From positions 4,712,001 through 4,776,000 of the forward strand of contig NC_012872.2 in assembly GCF_000003195.3 (NCBI RefSeq): a stretch of DNA of 64,000 bases. Reading direction: 5' to 3'. The translations under genes were made by a program, and so were the position numbers. How positions within the stretch are numbered: the stretch's first letter is position 1; each line of letters opens with the position of its first letter. This document shows, piece after piece, positions 1 to 9,614 of the stretch. Below the pieces are notes generated by a model. It worked only from the letters and a program-made list of their open reading frames with translations. It did not search any database and was not told the DNA's origin. This DNA comes from Sorghum bicolor (lineage: Eukaryota > Streptophyta > Magnoliopsida > Poales > Poaceae).

Positions 1-500
1 AATCGCCACCAACATGGGCGTGTGTGTGTGCGCGCGCGTGCGTGGCACATGCATACGTATGTCACGCTCAACGGATCCGTTGGGCTGTATCGCCACCTAG
101 CACCGGCCAGCAGCGGCGCGTCCGTCCGTCCGTCCGTCCGTCCACCTACCAGGGCGCTCTCTCGGTCGTTGTTACATGCACGCGCGCGCGCGTAGTACGT
201 TGTGTCGTTGTCGCGCCCGGACTGGACGGGACAGATCGGCGTGGCAAGTGGCGTGGTCAGGCTCGCCGCGCGGCCCTGCTGCTCCACCACGCCGCATGCC
301 TGCTGCCTTCGCGCACAAGGCATGCATGCAGCAGCATCGCGTCGGCGTCGCACCGCCCACGAGCACGAGACGCGTAGTAGTACGTAGGAGTAGGCGAGAG
401 CACCGTCCACAGCGGCGAGCCGGGCGGCGACGTGCCACGGCGGCGTGTGCGGACCCACTTATCCGGACCAGCCACCCTCGGCATCCGTGGCACGTTTCTG
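1..500. other. GC-rich segment, no gene recognised
   Basis: This GC-rich stretch has many short open frames on both strands, but none resembles a known protein and they overlap one another. It holds alternating purine-pyrimidine runs (about 20-42 and 179-192) and a (GTCC)6 tract at 120-143. It could be the edge of a gene or promoter lying left of the window. I see no start, splice or family signal that would allow a gene call. Confidence 0.4.
120..143. repeat. (GTCC)n microsatellite
   Basis: Six perfect tetranucleotide units lie inside a GC-rich region. Confidence 0.85.
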
Positions 501-530
501 GATAGGGTACTGACTGTGGACAAACATGGT

Positions 531-740
531 CTTGTTTAGTTCCCAAAAGTACGGTAGTACTTTCGTTTGTTTGTGACAAATATTATTCAATCATGGACTA
601 ACTAGAATTAAAAGATTCATCTCATGATTTACAGCTAAACTGTGTAATTAGTTTTTGTTTTCGTCTATATTTAATGTTTCATGTATGTGCTATAAGATTC
701 GATGTGACGGGAAATTTTGAAAACTTTTTGGTTTTCACTG
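531..740. mobile_element. Truncated MITE, GGCCTTGTTTAG family
   Basis: It begins CTTGTTTAGTTCCC and carries the family interior (the -TTTAATGTTTCATG- and -GATTCGATGTGACGGG- blocks), but both extreme ends are lost or degraded. It is a partial copy of the element that recurs at 855, 1276, 5065 and elsewhere. Confidence 0.6.
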
Positions 741-854
741 TTTTTATTTGATCGGTGACGCTTGTCCCGGCTGATCTCTGCTCCCTATGCACATGTGCAG
801 CTGCGGCAATCCCTGCACGTATACGGTGCTGATTGGCACAAACGTCTCGTCTCG

Positions 855-1098
855 CGCCTTGTTTAGTTCCCAAAAAATTTTACAAAATTTTTCAGATTCT
901 CCGTCACATCGAATCTTTAGACGCATGCATGGAGTATTAAATATAGACGAAAATAAAAATTAATTGCATAGTTTGGTCGGAATTGACGAGACGAATCTTT
1001 TGAGCCTAGTTATTCCATGATTGAACAATATTTGTCAAATACAAACGAAAGTGCTACAGTGTCAGTTTTGCAAAAAAATTTTAGAACTAAATAAGGCC
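855..1098. mobile_element. MITE, GGCCTTGTTTAG family, TSD TCG
   Basis: The 244-bp element has terminal inverted repeats (left CGCCTTGTTTAGTTCC, right ending AACTAAATAAGGCC). It is flanked by the 3-bp duplication TCG (852-854 and 1099-1101). The interior contains the family blocks CCGTCACATCGAATC and AATTGACGAGACGAATC. Confidence 0.85.
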
Positions 1099-1275
1099 TC
1101 GATATATCGGGCCACCGTCGCCGCGCAACAGGTTATTTTACGTGTGCTGAAGACCGTTGCCTTTTCGTTCATTCGTGCCGGCCTCCCAATGTATCGTGAG
1201 ACTTGCACGGAGACGACCGACCATGCAATCTTTCCTGTTAATTACTAGCGGAGAAGACCGCCGTGTGTGGTGTTA

Positions 1276-1696
1276 GGCTTGTTTAGATCCGAATATTTTT
1301 GAATTTTGATACTGTAACACTTTCATTTATATTTTATAATTATTATTTAATTATAGGTTAATTAGGTTTAAAAAATTTATCTCGTAATTTATAGATAAAT
1401 TATGCAATTAATTATTATCTTTTAACTATATTTAATATTTCATATATGTACTATATAATTTAATGTAACAAAAAATCTTAGGCCTTATTTGGTTTTCCTT
1501 GGTAAATTTTAGCTAGTTAAATTTTAGTCACTTTAGTAGCTAAAGTTCCAAACATATTGACTAAAAGAAGCTAAAATAGTTTTGTTCTATTAGTCAATCA
1601 AGAGTAGCTAAAATAATTTTAGCTAGCTAAAATTTAGCAAGGAAACCAAACATGCCCTTAAATAGTTTTTGAATTTTAGGTTAACTAAACAAGGCC
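1276..1696. mobile_element. MITE, GGCCTTGTTTAG family, interrupted by a second MITE, TSD TTA
   Basis: The outer element has left end GGCTTGTTTAG, right end CTAAACAAGGCC and the target duplication TTA at 1273-1275 and 1697-1699. Removing the inner element (1481-1657) and one copy of its TTA duplication leaves about 241 bp, the normal length for the family. Confidence 0.85.
1481..1657. mobile_element. Nested MITE (GGCCTTATTTGG...), TSD TTA
   Basis: This 177-bp inverted-repeat element (left GGCCTTATTTGGTTTTCCTT, right AAGGAAACCAAACATGCCC) has TTA duplications at 1478-1480 and 1658-1660. It sits inside the older element at 1276-1696. Its near-palindromic interior is rich in TAGCTAAAAT motifs. 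This is a different family from the host MITE. Confidence 0.85.
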
Positions 1697-2161
1697 TTAG
1701 TCGAGTAGGTCGTGTGTCGTGTTGTGTTTAACTGTCAAGTGTGCGACGGGTCACCTACCTTTGCACCTGGGGGTGCAGGCCGGCCAGTCCGCCCGGACGC
1801 CCGCTGCCCGGTCGGTGTGGATGCCCGGCCGGTCGCTCCACTCCTAGCCACGATGCATGCGTCTCGTTGGAAAGCTCCCCGAAGTGGCTGCATCGGCCAT
1901 TACACTTTATAGTATCGTGTATAACTATAAACTTATAATTGTCAAATAGAATATATACTAAAATTCTAATATTATCAAGCATTAATTACAATGGTTAAAA
2001 AATATTAATCAAGGATTATAAAGTTTAAATTTTAACGTATATATAAGTTGCCTCGTATATGAACCAGAGCGGAGGAAGTACTCTATAAATACTTCTACTC
2101 GTTGTTAAAAAGTAGATTTAGGAGTTATATATGCTTGCTCCGAGCACTCATGTTAAGTTAA
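1697..2161. other. Intergenic, nothing recognised
   Basis: A short GC-rich patch (about 1740-1900) is followed by AT-rich DNA. No gene, repeat boundary or RNA gene could be supported. Confidence 0.5.
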
Positions 2162-3513
2162 GAGTAAAATCCACCGCCGGTCCTTAAACTTGGCCGGCGG
2201 TGTCATTTAGGTCCCTAAACTTCTAAAGTGATATATATGAGTCCGTAAACTTGGTAGATCGTGTCATCTAGATCCCTAAACTTTCAAGGTAATCACCACA
2301 TGTCCTTAAACTTGACCGGTAGTGTCATTCCAATCCCTGAACTTTCAAAGTGATCACTGCAGGTCTCTAAACTTGGCAAACGGTATCATCCTTGTCCAAA
2401 TATGATCTAACCTACTCTATAAGCTGACATGAATCCAAAATGTGTCAATTAATCAAGCATTATTTATCTAATATTTATCATGAAAATATATAATTTATAT
2501 ATAATAATTTATATCAACAGAAAATAAATTAAAGCGTTAAAATAATTTACATCAACGAATATATTAGGTTTAAACTAAAGTATAAAAATAGTAAAATTAA
2601 CGAAATATTTATGTATCATTGATAGTATTATAAAATAATATTAAAACTCCTATATATAGTATTAAAAGTTTTCTCTATTAAAATTTACTTCTAATTTTAG
2701 AATTATTTTTAAATTTTAAATAGTAATAATTGTAGAAGTAACTTTTCTCCGTTATTAATACTATCACATTATTATTAAATATTTTAATACCATAATACTA
2801 CTATTAAAAGTTTTATACTATAGTACTACTATTAAAGGTTAACTTTTCTCTGTTATTAATACTATCACATTATTATTAAATATTTTAATACCATAATACT
2901 ACAATTAAAGTTTTAATACGGTAATACTACTATTAAAGGTTACTTCTATAATAACATTATTAAAAGTTTTAAAATACTAATAAAATTATAAGTAACTTTT
3001 AATGGAGAAAACTTTTAATACTATAGGATTTTTTAATATTATTTTGTTATACTATCAATGATACATAAATATTTAATTAATTTTAATATTTTATACTTTA
3101 GTTTAAACCTAATATATTTGTTGGTGTAAATTATTTTAACACTTTAATTTATTTTTTTGTTGATATAAATTATTTTATATAATTTATATTTTCATGATAA
3201 ATACTAGATAAATAATGCTTGATTTATTGACATATTTTGGATTCATGACAGCTTATAGAGTATGTTAGATCATATTTGGACAAGGATGATACCGCTTGCC
3301 AAGTTTAGAGACCTGCAGTGATGACCTTGAAAGTTCAAGGACTGGAATGACACCACCAGCCAAGTTTAGGGACATGTGGTGATTACTTTGAAAGTTCAGG
3401 GATCTAGATGACACAGTCTGCTAAATTTACGGATTCACAGATATCACTTTAAAAGTTTAGAGACCTAGATGACACCGCTGACCAAGTTTAAGGACCGGCG
3501 GTGGATTTTACTC
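2162..3513. mobile_element. Foldback element with 9-bp TSD, Mutator-like, non-autonomous
   Basis: The ends are GAGTAAAATCCACCGCC and its exact inverse. They are flanked by a perfect 9-bp direct duplication TTAAGTTAA (2153-2161 and 3514-3522). Nine-base duplications and GAG ends are typical of Mutator-like elements. The inverted arms run for more than 500 bp and include four degenerate units of about 55-60 bp each (the TCCCTAAACTT-GTGTCAT motif). The centre (about 2690-3010) is AT-rich with internal direct repeats. There is no open frame, so mobility would need a transposase supplied in trans. Confidence 0.85.
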
Positions 3514-3522
3514 TTAAGTTAA

Positions 3523-4021
3523 AGTTCTTGAACCCTGGTTGGTAGGTTTTACAATAAATAACCAACCATCTGAGCGGCCCTTAATTCGCTTCATGTTGAT
3601 ATCTACAATATAAAATCCAAAATTTGTACTACTTACTTGCGCAACACCATGGCTTGAATAACACTGAAGATATTTTCTTCGTCCAAACTCACATGACAAA
3701 AATCATATGGTTAATTTGTTTTGATATGTGTTGTTTGGAAGATGGGTAGATCATCACTCGTAGGGATATTAAGATATAGATTTCCCTATCAGCTAGACCC
3801 CTCGGTTTTAAATTGTTCATTTTGGCTTTCATCTCAAGCGTTTTCTTCGTTTTAACAAGATTATATAGAATAGTGTACTAACATATATAACATCAAAATT
3901 TTAACTAAACCAGCAATGGAATTTGATTTTGATCAAAATCAAGATAAGCTACTTTTTAAAACAAAGGGAGTACACTCATTATTATTTTGATCACTCGGAG
4001 GTCTATTTATTTATATACATA
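3523..4021. other. Intergenic, nothing recognised
   Basis: AT-rich sequence with no supported gene. An AAAGGGAGTA tail at about 3962-3972 may be the end of an old Stowaway-like element. Confidence 0.4.
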
Positions 4022-4260
4022 CTCCCTATAGAAGAATTTACTTCTCACTTTCAATGAGTCAAATGATTTAAAGTTTGACCACAATTTTATAAAAAAAGTG
4101 CTAACACAATCATGCTACAAAATAAGTACTATTAAATTAATTGTAAATATATCTTTATAGTAAATTTAATCAGAGACATAATATTAATACTATTGACAAT
4201 AAGCATAATCAAAGTTAATGACTGATGCAAATCTTATGGTTGTATTTTTTTTGGACGAAG
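4022..4260. mobile_element. Old Stowaway-like MITE, TSD TA
   Basis: It begins CTCCCTATAG and ends GGACGAAG with TA on both sides. The interior carries the AAGTTTGACC block common to grass Stowaway elements. The ends are diverged, so the boundaries are less certain than for the other copies. Confidence 0.55.
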
Positions 4261-4511
4261 TACTCCAGTACTAGGTCACTCTGGTGATCACAATACGAAA
4301 CTATGGTATATATTTGCAGTCTTTTAAACAACAAGCACACTACTTACGAAGATACATCCATCCTAAAATATAAGGTCTACACGTATTTTAAAATTCAAAC
4401 TTCATTGACTAATAATTAGTTTAATCATGTAAAAAAATTCTCCTAAAAGTTGTTACAAAAGCCGCAGTGACTGTAGGTGCAAAAGTTTTTTTATAGTATA
4501 TTTGAATAATA

Positions 4512-4769
4512 CTCTCTCTATCCTAAATTATAAGACAATTCCAAAATCTTGGACAGTTAATACATGTCAAGTTTGACCAAAATTATATGATAAAACAATA
4601 ATATTTCTTATATCAACTAAGTATCATTAGATTCTTCATTAAATATATTTTTATAGTATATTTATTTGATGTCATAAGTTTTTGTAATTTTTTCTGTAAT
4701 TTTGGTCAAACATTAGATTTTTGACTTTTAAAGATTCGTAAAATGTCTTATAATTCAGAACGTAGGAAG
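4512..4769. mobile_element. Stowaway-like MITE, TSD TA
   Basis: The left end CTCTCTCTATCCTAAATTAT and right end ATAATTCAGAACGTAGGAAG are inverted copies flanked by TA. The interior contains TTTGACCAAAATTATA and its inverse. About 258 bp, non-coding. Confidence 0.75.
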
Positions 4770-5064
4770 TATATGTGGTTCAAAAGCAGAAACAATATTT
4801 GCAAGTGCTGCAGCAAACACTCTCGTTGGATTTATATGTAGCAATACTTCTTAATAATCAAACTTTTATTACTACAAATTATATATTATAAGAAAATATA
4901 TTGTTCAAGAACTCAAAATATGTCTTTTAAGATGTTAAGTCGCATCTTATAATTTGAAGATCGTTTGTCTAAAAAGTCATAATTCAAAGTACTGCTCTCT
5001 GATTTATTATAAAAAAATATAATAAATAGTTGATAAATTTATCATGTAAGTTCAAGCAAACAAA

Positions 5065-5303
5065 GGCCTTGTTTAGTTCCCAAAAAATTTTGCAAAATTT
5101 TTCAGATTCCCCGTCACATCGAATCTTTAGACACATGCATGAAGTATTAAATATAGACAAAAATAAAAACTAATTGCACAGTTTGGTCGAAATTGACGAG
5201 ACGAATCGAGCCTAGTTAGTCTATAATTGGATAATATTTGTCAAATACAAACGAAAAAACTACAGTGTCGATTTTGCAAAATATTTTGGAACTAAACAAG
5301 GCC
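5065..5303. mobile_element. MITE, GGCCTTGTTTAG family, TSD AAA
   Basis: The 239-bp copy has complete ends GGCCTTGTTTAGTTCC and GGAACTAAACAAGGCC. AAA flanks both sides. Confidence 0.85.
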
Positions 5304-5900
5304 AAAGAAAAAAAATCGAAGGTGAAAAAAAAGGATTGAATCGACCGTGCCTTTAATTTGTTGGACACGCCTGGCCCACGGCCTGTACACGCGGAACCGT
5401 CCAGAATTGTGGCGGATCTGGTGGTCCACGTTCTAACCTGTTCGCTTACATTCCTGCGATTTTTCGAAGTCATATTTTATTATATTTTATTTTAAATAAA
5501 TTTGATTAGGTTGGTAAGTATTTGGTTGATAACTAAGTTTAAGTATGACTTTTTTGAGCTCCACATGTCATAGAGTTAAAAAAGTGTGGCAAAATTACTT
5601 TATACATGACAAAGTGTGACAACTAATTTGCTAACCATACTTTTTATGGTTTACAATACTTACCTAAAATTAGTTGCGGTAACCTATGCCTAGCAACCAA
5701 ACATCCCCGTCATCAAGCAAACCCGAAACGCACCCGGTTACCGTGTCCATCGGAAGCCGCAAGTTCATGTGATTTTAGCGCTACCAAGACGACACGTGGC
5801 CTGCAACATTACGCCTCTACGTGTCGCATCGCATGGGACCGGTTCGGCTGTCCACCACTCACAATTTCTTGAAGCCCGAGCTTGCGCACCAATGGGCCCG
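5304..5900. other. Intergenic, nothing recognised
   Basis: An AT-rich half is followed by a GC-richer patch (about 5700-5890). A short minus-strand open frame here crosses the neighbouring MITE and has no protein-like features. Confidence 0.4.
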
Positions 5901-6143
5901 GGCCTTGTTTAGTTCACCCTAAAAACCAAAATCTTTTCAAGATTTCTCGTCACATCGAATCTTATGCCACATGCATGAAGTATTAAATATATACGAAAAT
6001 TAAAATTAATTATACAGTTTATCTATAAATCACGAGATGAATCTTTTAAACCTAGTTACTCCATAATTGGATAATGTTTATCAAATAAAAACGAAAGTGC
6101 TTAAGTTCCGAAAACTTTTCAGTTTTCGGAACTAAACAAGGCT
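5901..6143. mobile_element. MITE, GGCCTTGTTTAG family
   Basis: Left end GGCCTTGTTTAGTTCACC, right end GGAACTAAACAAGGCT. The interior matches the other copies. The flanking duplication is not clean. Confidence 0.8.
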
Positions 6144-6185
6144 AGTCTCTGGCTGCTGCTGCCGCAAGTTGACGTGAAAATCTAA

Positions 6186-6545
6186 GGGCCTGTATAGATT
6201 GTTTAGATTGTAGATTGTAGATGAAAATTTTTTGGATGTCGCATTAGATATGTCGGAATGATGTCGAAAGGGGTTTTAGAAACTAATAAAAAAATAAATT
6301 ACATAGCTCGTCAGGAAACTGCAAGACAAATCTATTAAGCATAATTAATCTGTCATTAGCAGATGTGGATTACTGTAGCACTTAAGGCTAATCATGGAAT
6401 AACTAGGCTTGAAAGATTCGTCTCGCGATTTTCAACTAAATTGTGTAATTAGTTTATTTTTTATCTATATTTAATGTTTCATGCATGTGTTTAAAGATTC
6501 GATGAGATTGATGAAAAAATTTTGGGTGGGAAACTAAACAGGGTC
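6186..6545. mobile_element. Longer MITE related to the GGCCTTGTTTAG family, TSD TAA
   Basis: The 360-bp element begins GGGCCTGTATAGATTG and ends AAACTAAACAGGGTC, with TAA at 6183-6185 and 6546-6548. It shares the -TTTAATGTTTCATGCATG- and -AAAGATTCGATG- blocks with the 240-bp family, plus about 120 bp of extra interior. Confidence 0.7.
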
Positions 6546-6824
6546 TAATTCTCCGTTCGAAGAAAGAAATAAAAAGAATTTGGAAGTGCTAGCGTTTCCT
6601 TTTATGGGATATATGGACACGTCTACTGTTTCCCCTGCATAACATAAGACGCAAAGCAACAAAAATGGCATTCCAACACTAGGATCGCCTTTTCTATATC
6701 GAGGAGACAAACGCTTTGTTTGTTTAATTGATAAGTCATGATAAAAAATATTGTTGACTAGTTTATTATAAATAAAATGAAGTTAGGATAAATTGTTGGA
6801 TCGCTACATCTTATTTGAGATAGA

Positions 6825-7066
6825 GGCTTTGTTTAGTTTCAAAATTTTTTGTAAAATTTTTTAGATTCTCCGTCACATCAAATTCTTAGACGCATGTATG
6901 AAGTATTAAATATAGATAAAAATAAAAACTAATTGCACAGTTTGGTTGAAATTGACGAGACGAATATTTTGAGTCTAATTAGTATATAATTGGATAATAT
7001 TTGTCAAATACAAATGAAAGTAGTAATATTCCTATTTTGCAAAATTTTTTGGAACTAAACAAAGCC
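6825..7066. mobile_element. MITE, GGCCTTGTTTAG family
   Basis: The 242-bp copy begins GGCTTTGTTTAGTTTC and ends GGAACTAAACAAAGCC. Its interior is typical of the family. Confidence 0.8.
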
Positions 7067-7768
7067 AAAATTAGCTTTAGAAGTTGTTTGGAGTCTTTCT
7101 TTTTTGTCGAACAAGGTAGAATGAAACGGCGTGTCAGGAACTCTTTAAAACATGCTCAGACAAAATAAAGAATGAAGCTAAAAATAGTGGTCTCATCTGG
7201 TTTCACTTTCATGTGAACCCGAGCACGACCAAAGCCAGAATTGCCCCAAGGCTCGGGGGGCTCCTCCACCGACGGAGGTGGGAAGAGGGCACATAGGCTG
7301 GGACGTTTTGTCCGTATTCGAGTTCCAATATTCAACATCCGGTACTGTATCCGTATCTGAATACTTAAATCGTATATTTGTGATGTCGACATCCAATTAT
7401 ATCTTATCCGACATGGTTGATATTATCCGTATTCGAATCCGAATCCGACCAAAAATATGAAAACAAATATGATATCAGTGATATCCGTCCGTATCCGATC
7501 CGTTTTCATCACCAGTGGAGAGGGCACGCAGAGAGAGACGCTCGGCCTATTTTTAACATTTGTTAATCACAAGCTAATAAAAAACTTAACGGATCCAAAT
7601 AACGATTTAGTCAAGTCCATCAAACTCTAAAATTTGAAAGCATCATCAAACACTGACTCACATTTTCACAATACTTGCAACCATATTTAGTGAACCATTC
7701 AAATTGATATTGACATAGATTTATGGTATCAAATTAGTTAATATATGTAGAGCAGATTTGATCATTAA
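7067..7768. other. Intergenic with TCCGTATTCGAAT-type degenerate repeat
   Basis: At 7308-7505 the words TCCGTATTCGA, ATCCGTATCTGA and TATCCGATCCG recur on a short scale, suggesting a decayed low-complexity repeat. No gene is supported. Confidence 0.4.
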
Positions 7769-8810
7769 GAGCATCTCCAACCATTATGTATTTGAAGTTA
7801 TGCATTTTAGGCAAATTGTAAACCCCCAAATGAAAATGGCAAGGCTAAAATCGGGTGATCTCCAACCGTTATGCAAAATGCCAAGTTCATCATCTTTTTT
7901 TTTCGGAAATTTTGTTTCGCGGCACTCCTTCCCGCGCGGCCAATCGATCCCGCGCCAAACAGCCCGCCGTCGTCTCCCGTTCACCAATTCCAGCGCCAAA
8001 CAGCCGCGCAGTACCGATCGTGAGCTGCGCAGTTTGTCGTTCCCGTTCGCAGTACCGAACGTAGTACCGACCTCCCGTTCCGTTAGTTCCCGTTCACCGT
8101 ACCAGTTCGTCGTCTGTTGGCCATCAGTTCGTCGTCGTACAGGTTCGCCCTTTGGCTCCAGTACCGATCTCCATCAGGTCCTGTTCCCCATCAGTTTCCG
8201 GTCGTCGCCATCAGTCAAGCCGTTGCAGCTCGCGAGCAGTAGAATTTCGTGAAGCCAACATGGGATCGAGGGTACCGGAGAATGGATCTAGCCGTATTGC
8301 ACAGCGCATCGCCAAGGTTTGAACTTCGTAGCCGAATATCTTGATCCAATTCATGTGGTCTTTGTTCGATGTACTGAGCTGCGCAGTTGTTATCAGTTGC
8401 GGGCTTCAAGGTTTGATGAAGAAGGCGTACCTGGCCGGCGTTGATGAGCAAGGCGTCGTAGATTCGTCCTATCGCGCGCTGCGTCGTCCTATTGTACGCT
8501 GCTTCGTCCAAACGCGCGCGCGAAGCTTGCGAAGGAGGACGCGCGATGCTTCTCCTATCGCGCGAAGTGGTGGCGACGCGAAGGGAAATCGCGCGAAGGG
8601 AAGAAAAAAGTCCGCGAGGTGAAACCGAGAATCCCTTGATCTCTATTTGCATAGCTGGACTCCTTTGGCATATATGCCAAGTTTCCCCCTTCAAATGCAT
8701 AGCTATGTAAAATGCAAAGTCCAAATGCATAACGATTGGAGGGGTTTTTTTTGGAGTTTTATGCATTTTGGTAAATGCCAAGTCTATTTGCATAATGGTT
8801 GGAGTTGCTC
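7769..8810. mobile_element. 1.04-kb internally deleted DNA transposon, TSD TAA
   Basis: The inverted ends GAGCATCTCCAACCATTATG and CATAATGGTTGGAGTTGCTC are flanked by TAA (7766-7768 and 8811-8813), as in PIF/Harbinger-type elements. The AT-rich ends enclose a GC-rich core (about 7910-8640) that is unlike the surroundings. The core has a leader-like stretch and an ATG at 8261 in good context, followed after 19 codons by AAG|GTTTGA, which looks like an exon-1 splice donor. It may be the remnant 5' part of an autonomous element's gene or a captured host fragment. The longer open frames in it are not protein-like. Confidence 0.7.
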
Positions 8811-9480
8811 TAATAAGTCTGGGCTATTGCCTGTACATGCCAGCTAGAATCACGTTCATGAAATGAGATTTCCTTGTGGCTTTTGCGGCGCGTTGGGCTA
8901 TTGGGCTGCTGGGGTCAGGAACTTCTTTTGTCGGGGTCGGTACTCGTCGGGTGTAAACCGACCCTTACCATATAATGTAGGTGAGGAAAAAACACTGTTA
9001 AATAGCTGATTGATTTGACTTTAAATAAATAAACTGGAAATCTTACACCTATTACTAGTATAATATCCACATATATGGAGCCGCAAGCCTAATATCCAAA
9101 CTTAGAGGATTTCGTGATATGTAAATCTCGCCAAATTTACGCAACAAAATCTCAAAGCAGATACTTAGCTGCCATTTAGTGTGGGCGTGGATCAAGATTC
9201 AAGAGGAATGGAAACAAAATCTCTCGTCATCACATGCCATGGCAATTGGCAACGCTGTCTGCTATTGAGGACACAATAAGCAAGGCCACTTGCACACGGA
9301 CACAGAGGTTTAGCTTACAATTTCGCGATAAGACAAAAGGCGCGGATTAATTAGCGGCCGAAGCTTCTCCACACGCAAAATCTGGTCGGTGAAAATTTTC
9401 CATATATGAGCTTCAACAAACAATTCCATTTTATTTTATTCCACACGACGGATCGCATGATGGGGCCCACACGAAACCTC
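8811..9480 (+). other. Upstream region of the raffinose synthase gene
   Basis: No gene or bounded repeat was seen. The stretch separates the transposon at 7769-8810 from the RFS core promoter and probably holds its regulatory DNA. I could not identify specific factor sites with confidence. Confidence 0.4.
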
Positions 9481-9488
9481 TATAAAAG
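9481..9488 (+). promoter_or_regulatory. TATA box of the raffinose synthase gene
   Basis: TATAAAAG sits 127 bp before the chosen start at 9615. Transcription should begin about 25-35 bp downstream (roughly 9508-9520), which leaves a leader of about 100 nt. Confidence 0.7.
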
Positions 9489-9614
9489 GAGTGCCAATAG
9501 GCCACCATGGTTTCCGCAAAAGCACCAAGCTTTAGCACAAGGCAAACCAACCAAACACTAATAAACCAACGCAATTCTCTAGAGCACTCTAGGTCGCCAA
9601 CAAGCGCCATCGCC

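Noticed and set aside
1021..1248. 75-codon + frame
   Set aside because: It starts inside a MITE (855-1098) and runs into unrelated DNA. No homology signals.
8215..8793. 192-codon minus frame
   Set aside because: It lies wholly in the transposon at 7769-8810. Low-confidence composition, no recognised domain.
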